64,000 nucleotides of DNA from Dasypus novemcinctus. Its lineage: Eukaryota; Chordata; Mammalia; Cingulata; Dasypodidae. The stretch covers positions 37,010,365 to 37,074,364 of the forward strand of contig NC_080673.1 in NCBI RefSeq assembly GCF_030445035.2, in the 5' to 3' direction. The position numbers and the translations under genes are program-made. The notes under the pieces were generated by a model, which saw only the letters and a list, made by a program, of their open reading frames with translations, had not been told where the DNA came from and ran no database searches. This document shows positions 60,180 to 64,000 of this stretch, piece after piece (the first letter of the stretch is position 1; each line of letters starts with the position of its first letter).

Positions 60180-60450
60180 TGCTGGCTTAACTCCTATTCA
60201 TTGTCTCCACTGAGATTTCACTCTCTTGATAACCCATTTCTGACTCCTTAGCTGGAAGTCATACTTGTGTTCTTAAAGCTTTCAGTATTTCCCCTAAATA
60301 TAAGTTATTGTTCTGCACTCTTATTTATGGTTACTGTTTGTATGCCCTATGAGTTGGTCAACTCTTTGAGCGCATGGACCATTTCTTCCTTGTTCATCAT
60401 TTTATCCCTGTATCTTATGTTGTCCATAAATGTTAAGTGATAACTATGCT
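60180..60450 (+). mobile_element. L2 3' end
   Basis: GGTCAACTCTTTGAGCGCATGG, ACCATTTCTTCC, CATTTTATCCCTGTATC and TCCATAAATGTTAAGTG fit the L2 3'-terminal order. The preceding ACTCCTATTCATTGTCTCC fits the sequence upstream. Confidence 0.55.
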
Positions 60451-60454
60451 ATAT

Positions 60455-61186
60455 GAATAAATGATAAATAAAATAGAGTAAATCCATTTGTACATCCCTA
60501 AGGCAGCCTCAAAGTTGCCTGAGTAGCTATTATGGTTGGATTTTTTTTTTTTTACTATGGTGACAGATGAAAAACTGAAAGGGAAAAATGCATTCCTAGT
60601 TATCTTTGCCTCTAACACATACAAGTCTCACTTTGTTATCACATATTTGCAAACTACAGAGCTCTGTGAATCACTGTAGTCAGAAGTCATAGCCTAGACT
60701 GCATTTTTGTCTTATGAGTCTGCTGAATATGTTCAATTTCCTTGTGGTAGTCATGCCCACTAACAACTCTACAAGCCATGAAGGACAATTTATTCTAGGA
60801 TCAAAATAAAGCCAGTAAGGAGGCCATTCAATTTTAGGTTGATCTACAGAAGTTTTATAAGGAGGTTTGGCAAGTCACAATTGTCTTTAATCTGACTTAT
60901 TTGCATGTTCTTTGCACTATTCGTGTTTTCTCTAGGATTTTAGGCAGTATAATTTTAGCCTGGAATACTGATGATTTTAGTTTTACACTAAAATCACACT
61001 ATAGTTTTAGATTCATGTTTATATTATATGTTATTCACTCTTTAGAGTGGTGTCATTCATTGGGTTTAAATGAAACTTTCTGATCCATATCCTCCTCTTT
61101 CTACTACTGATACCTTTTTCCTCTTAGTATCCATAGCTTAAAGAATTACAAGAATGATATATTTTCACCTTTACTTTCTAACATTT
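60455..61186. other. AT-rich unassigned DNA
   Basis: No gene or clear repeat. A T run lies at 60541-60553. Confidence 0.4.
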
Positions 61187-61199
61187 CATTGACATTTTA

Positions 61200-61628
61200 T
61201 TTTTTATTTTTTTAAGATTTATTTTTTATTTCTCTCTCCTTCCCCACTGCCTTCCCCCTCCCAGTTGTCTGTTCTCTGTGTCCCTTTGCTGTGTGTTCTT
61301 CTGTGTCCAGTGGTGTTCTTGTCAGCAGCACCAGGAATCTGTGTCTCGTTTTGTTGTGTCATCTTGCTGTGTCAGTTCTCCGTGTGTGCAGCGCCATTCC
61401 TGGGCAGGCTGCACTTTTTTTGTGCTGGGTGGCTCTCCTTATGGGGCGCACTCCTTGCGTGTGGGGCTCCCTTACGCGGGGGACACCCCTGAATGGCAAG
61501 GCACTCCTTGTGTGCATCAGCACTGCATGTGGGCCAGCTCATCACACGGGTCAGGAGGCCCTGGGTTTAAACCTTGGACCTCCATGTGGTAGTCAGATGC
61601 CCTATCCATTGGGCCAAATCCACTTCCA
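61200..61628 (-). mobile_element. DAS-III-type SINE with 13-bp target-site duplication
   Basis: CATTGACATTTTA repeats flank it at 61187-61199 and 61629-61641. In minus-strand sense the head has an A-box segment (TTGGCCCAATGGATAGGGC) and a B box (GGTTTAAACCC), followed by the GC-rich body (GTGCAGCCTGCCCAGGAATG), CAGAGAACAGACAACTGGG and an A-rich tail. The body is more diverged than the copy at 40656. Confidence 0.92.
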
Positions 61629-61644
61629 CATTGACATTTTAGTT

Positions 61645-63300
61645 CATTGCGGTTTAGTTTTTACCTTCAATGTTCTATTTAAACAGACACACACCCAGCA
61701 CACACGCACACACAGACGCAGAGTCAGGTAAAATGTTTTAGTCTGAGGCCATGGCCATGAGAAACCTGTGATATAATTCTATATTGTCTGATTAAGAGAA
61801 ATTTCCTAAAATGTACAGTGGCCTCATATTTTCTCCTTTTCTTCTTAACTTCTTTATATTATTCATTAGTTTGAGTGCTACTCTTGGCTTTTAAGTCAGT
61901 TTCTTCCTAGGACAATTTCTTGGATTATCCTTCTCTGCCATACATTTTAGCTCATGGGCAACTGATATACTGTTCTACAATTGATCCAGGGTGGCAGATA
62001 GGGCACTCCAGCTTTGGCTTGCATTTCCAACACTGATTGTTTGGGAAAGGGAAATCAGACAATTGCCTGATATTTTGCTTATTGAGAATACTACTTGACT
62101 CTAGGCGCCTCTGATGATTTAGGTTGAATGTCAACTTCCAGAAAACAGTGACTTCTGGAGTTATTTAATATTAGGTCTAGAAAAGATCTTAGCCACAGAG
62201 ACTAACTCCTCATCTCATAGATGAAGATGCTTAGATCCAGGGAAGTTTACTGGTTTCCATAGGACCAAGAGCTCATTAACAGAAGTTGTGAAATAAAATC
62301 TAAGTCTCTTGAGTTTTTATTGAGTTCACTTTTATCTACATTCTCTTATATTTTATATTTGTCTGTTATTACAGTGCCTGTTTCTCAATTAGCTTTTGAA
62401 CTTTATTGGTCTTATTGTTACTGACATTTTAAATAAAAACCATTGGAGTATTTGGCAGGGCCCAGGCAATCTGCAGATGGGGTCACTAATGGATAGTAAA
62501 TTAAATAAACTGATAGACCTGAAGAACTAGTTGGAAGAGAACATAGGAACTAGAACAGGGTTTAACTGAGATTAAAAATGGCTCAAGGTTTTCAGCCTGT
62601 AGAAGGCTGACAGCATGTATGTGTTTGGATTAGTAGATTTTAAGGCTTTTTTTCAGGAGGGAAGAGAGGAAAGGTTGTTACACCAACATTTAAACATATT
62701 GAATTTGAGGTGACAGTAATTCATCCAAGTAGAAATATTCAGCAGGTAGTGGATTAAAAAAAAAAAAAGAGTCAGGGTTGAAGAATAATACAGAAGAATA
62801 ATGACATAGTCTTAAACAATGAGTGTTGCTCTGAGGAGAAAATATGAAGATAGGCATGAGAGAGGAGAATATCCTCACCATTGGCACTTCTAGCAAAGGA
62901 AGTAGGGAAGGATGAAAGAATGTGTCCATCTCTGAGAACAAAAACAAAAAAACAAAAAGCAAAAAATATGATATAGTGTCCTGGAACCCAAGAGAAGAGC
63001 AATTCTGTTTGTTGGCACAGCCAGAGCTGGAGGTGGGTGGAAACATGGAGATGTGACCCAGCATGTCTAATCAGATGCTCTTTCAGGACTTTGACTCTCA
63101 CTTACTTTGAGCTTACAAAGATGCTTGGAGGTTGAAATGAGTGCAGTGTCTGAGATGTGAGAACACCAGACTGTTCAAGCCACAAAAACTGCTATTAAGA
63201 TCCCTTTGTTTTTGCCATTTGTCAGGTTGTCAGCTTCCTATTGACCATGAGTGCTACCCCCACCCCAGTTATCCTATAAATGCCCTTGCTTATTAAGATG
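61645..63300. other. Unassigned DNA with a possible MIR fragment
   Basis: 62195-62310 (CTCATCTCATAGATGAAGATG, CTTAGATCCAGGGAAG) resembles a MIR core but is very diverged. A CA-rich microsatellite lies at about 61685-61715. No gene was recognised. Confidence 0.4.
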
Positions 63301-63301
63301 C

Positions 63302-63786
63302 TATAGCAGTTTGATATGGTTATGAATTCCAAAAATAGATATTGGATTACATTTGCAATCTGATCTGTACCTGGGCATGACTGAGTTATGATTAGGGCAT
63401 AAGGGGTGGGGACTCACAGTAAAAAGGCATGGCAAAGATCAGAGCTGAGGGTTTCTGATGTTGGAGTTTTGATGTTGGAGTTTGATGCTAAAGACTAAAG
63501 TTGGAACCCCGGGAAGTAAGCACACAGAAGAAAGAGAAGCCAGCCCCAGGAAGAAAGGAACCTTGAACCCAGAGAGAAGCAAGACCCTGGAAGGGAGGAA
63601 TCCAGGAAGCCTGAACCCTCAGAGCCAATGGCAGCCATCTTGCTCCAACAAGTGAAAACAGACTTTAGTGAGGAAAGTAACGTAAGCTTTATGACCTGGT
63701 ATCTGTAGGCTCCTACCCCAAATAGATACCCTTTATAAAAGCCAACCAATTTCTTGTATTTTGCATCAGCACCCCTTTGGCTGACA
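63302..63786 (+). mobile_element. Solo LTR, MaLR-like xenarthran family, copy 4, with 5-bp TSD
   Basis: It starts TATAGCAGTTTGATATGG and ends CATCAGCACCCCTTTGGCTGACA. Perfect 5-bp direct repeats GATGC lie at 63297-63301 and 63787-63791, which fixes both ends. The duplication length fits ERVL/MaLR-class integrase. The terminal CTAAT of the sister copies is missing. Confidence 0.88.
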
Positions 63787-63791
63787 GATGC

Positions 63792-64000
63792 CCAGTGCCA
63801 GTTTCTTTTGCTTTCAATCAGACACACAGTGTGACTTTACATTATTTTTGGGAGCCTTTACACATAAACTGAAAGGTGGGGGCAGTAGGGATGGGGAAGG
63901 GGCTATATTTCAAGAGGAAGGGTCATTTAGTAATCAAGAGACTGTGGAAGATAAGAAGTTACCCTGTAGGGAATCAGACAATGAGTAACTGGTAAATAGA
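63792..64000. other. Unassigned DNA to window end
   Basis: A purine-rich stretch without recognised features. Confidence 0.35.

Overview
The window is mammalian, gene-poor, AT-rich nuclear DNA, very probably from an armadillo (Dasypus or a close relative). The main evidence is several tRNA-derived SINEs of the armadillo DAS type (40656-41020, 61200-61628, 12033-12275, 46950-47152, 27552-27613), together with L1 elements carrying a long, distinctive non-coding 3' region and MaLR-like solo LTRs of a type I associate with xenarthrans. Repeats common to all mammals (MIR, L2, MER5-like, ERVL/MLT2 and MLT1-like LTRs) lie between them. I found no intact protein-coding gene. The species call rests on recognising SINE families from memory, not on a database search.

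Layout. Positions 1-740 are a CpG island with a 13-unit decamer minisatellite and a GC box: a candidate promoter or first exon of an unidentified gene. From 740 to 15200 lies AT-rich sequence with old repeats, an ancient LTR at about 4355-5112 interrupted by a clean 272-bp L1 3'-end insertion with 12-bp target duplications, and a 1.6-kb L1 3' region at 9530-11140. A decayed processed pseudogene of VPS72 lies at 15209-16390. Solo LTRs are at 17459-17964 and 18065-18610, and a degraded ERVL-type provirus is at 22155-24361. An ERV-type LTR lies at 28206-28680 beside a GC-rich patch of unknown origin. From 28690 to 42345 nearly everything is L1 on the minus strand, including a copy that keeps its 5' UTR and ORF1 but has lost the endonuclease and most of the reverse-transcriptase part of ORF2, with another L1 3' region nested in it. 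A processed pseudogene of TDRD3 (minus strand, 49150-50988) abuts a stack of L1 units (50989-58860) in which 3' regions are repeated head to tail and one 5'-inverted copy is inserted. The right end holds an L2 remnant, a DAS SINE and a fourth solo LTR of the same type with a perfect 5-bp target duplication.

Nothing here works as an operon, pathway or defence system. The coding-like sequence comes from retroelements, from their copies of host mRNAs (VPS72, TDRD3), or from chance open frames. The most unusual observations are the tandem L1 3' units with an ORF1 stub, the internally deleted ORF1-bearing L1, monomer repeats in L1 5' and 3' UTRs, a twin-priming type inversion, a SINE copy consisting only of a tRNA 5' portion plus A-tail, and an antisense open frame kept in register in two copies of the L1 3' region. 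None amounts to a demonstrated new biological system.
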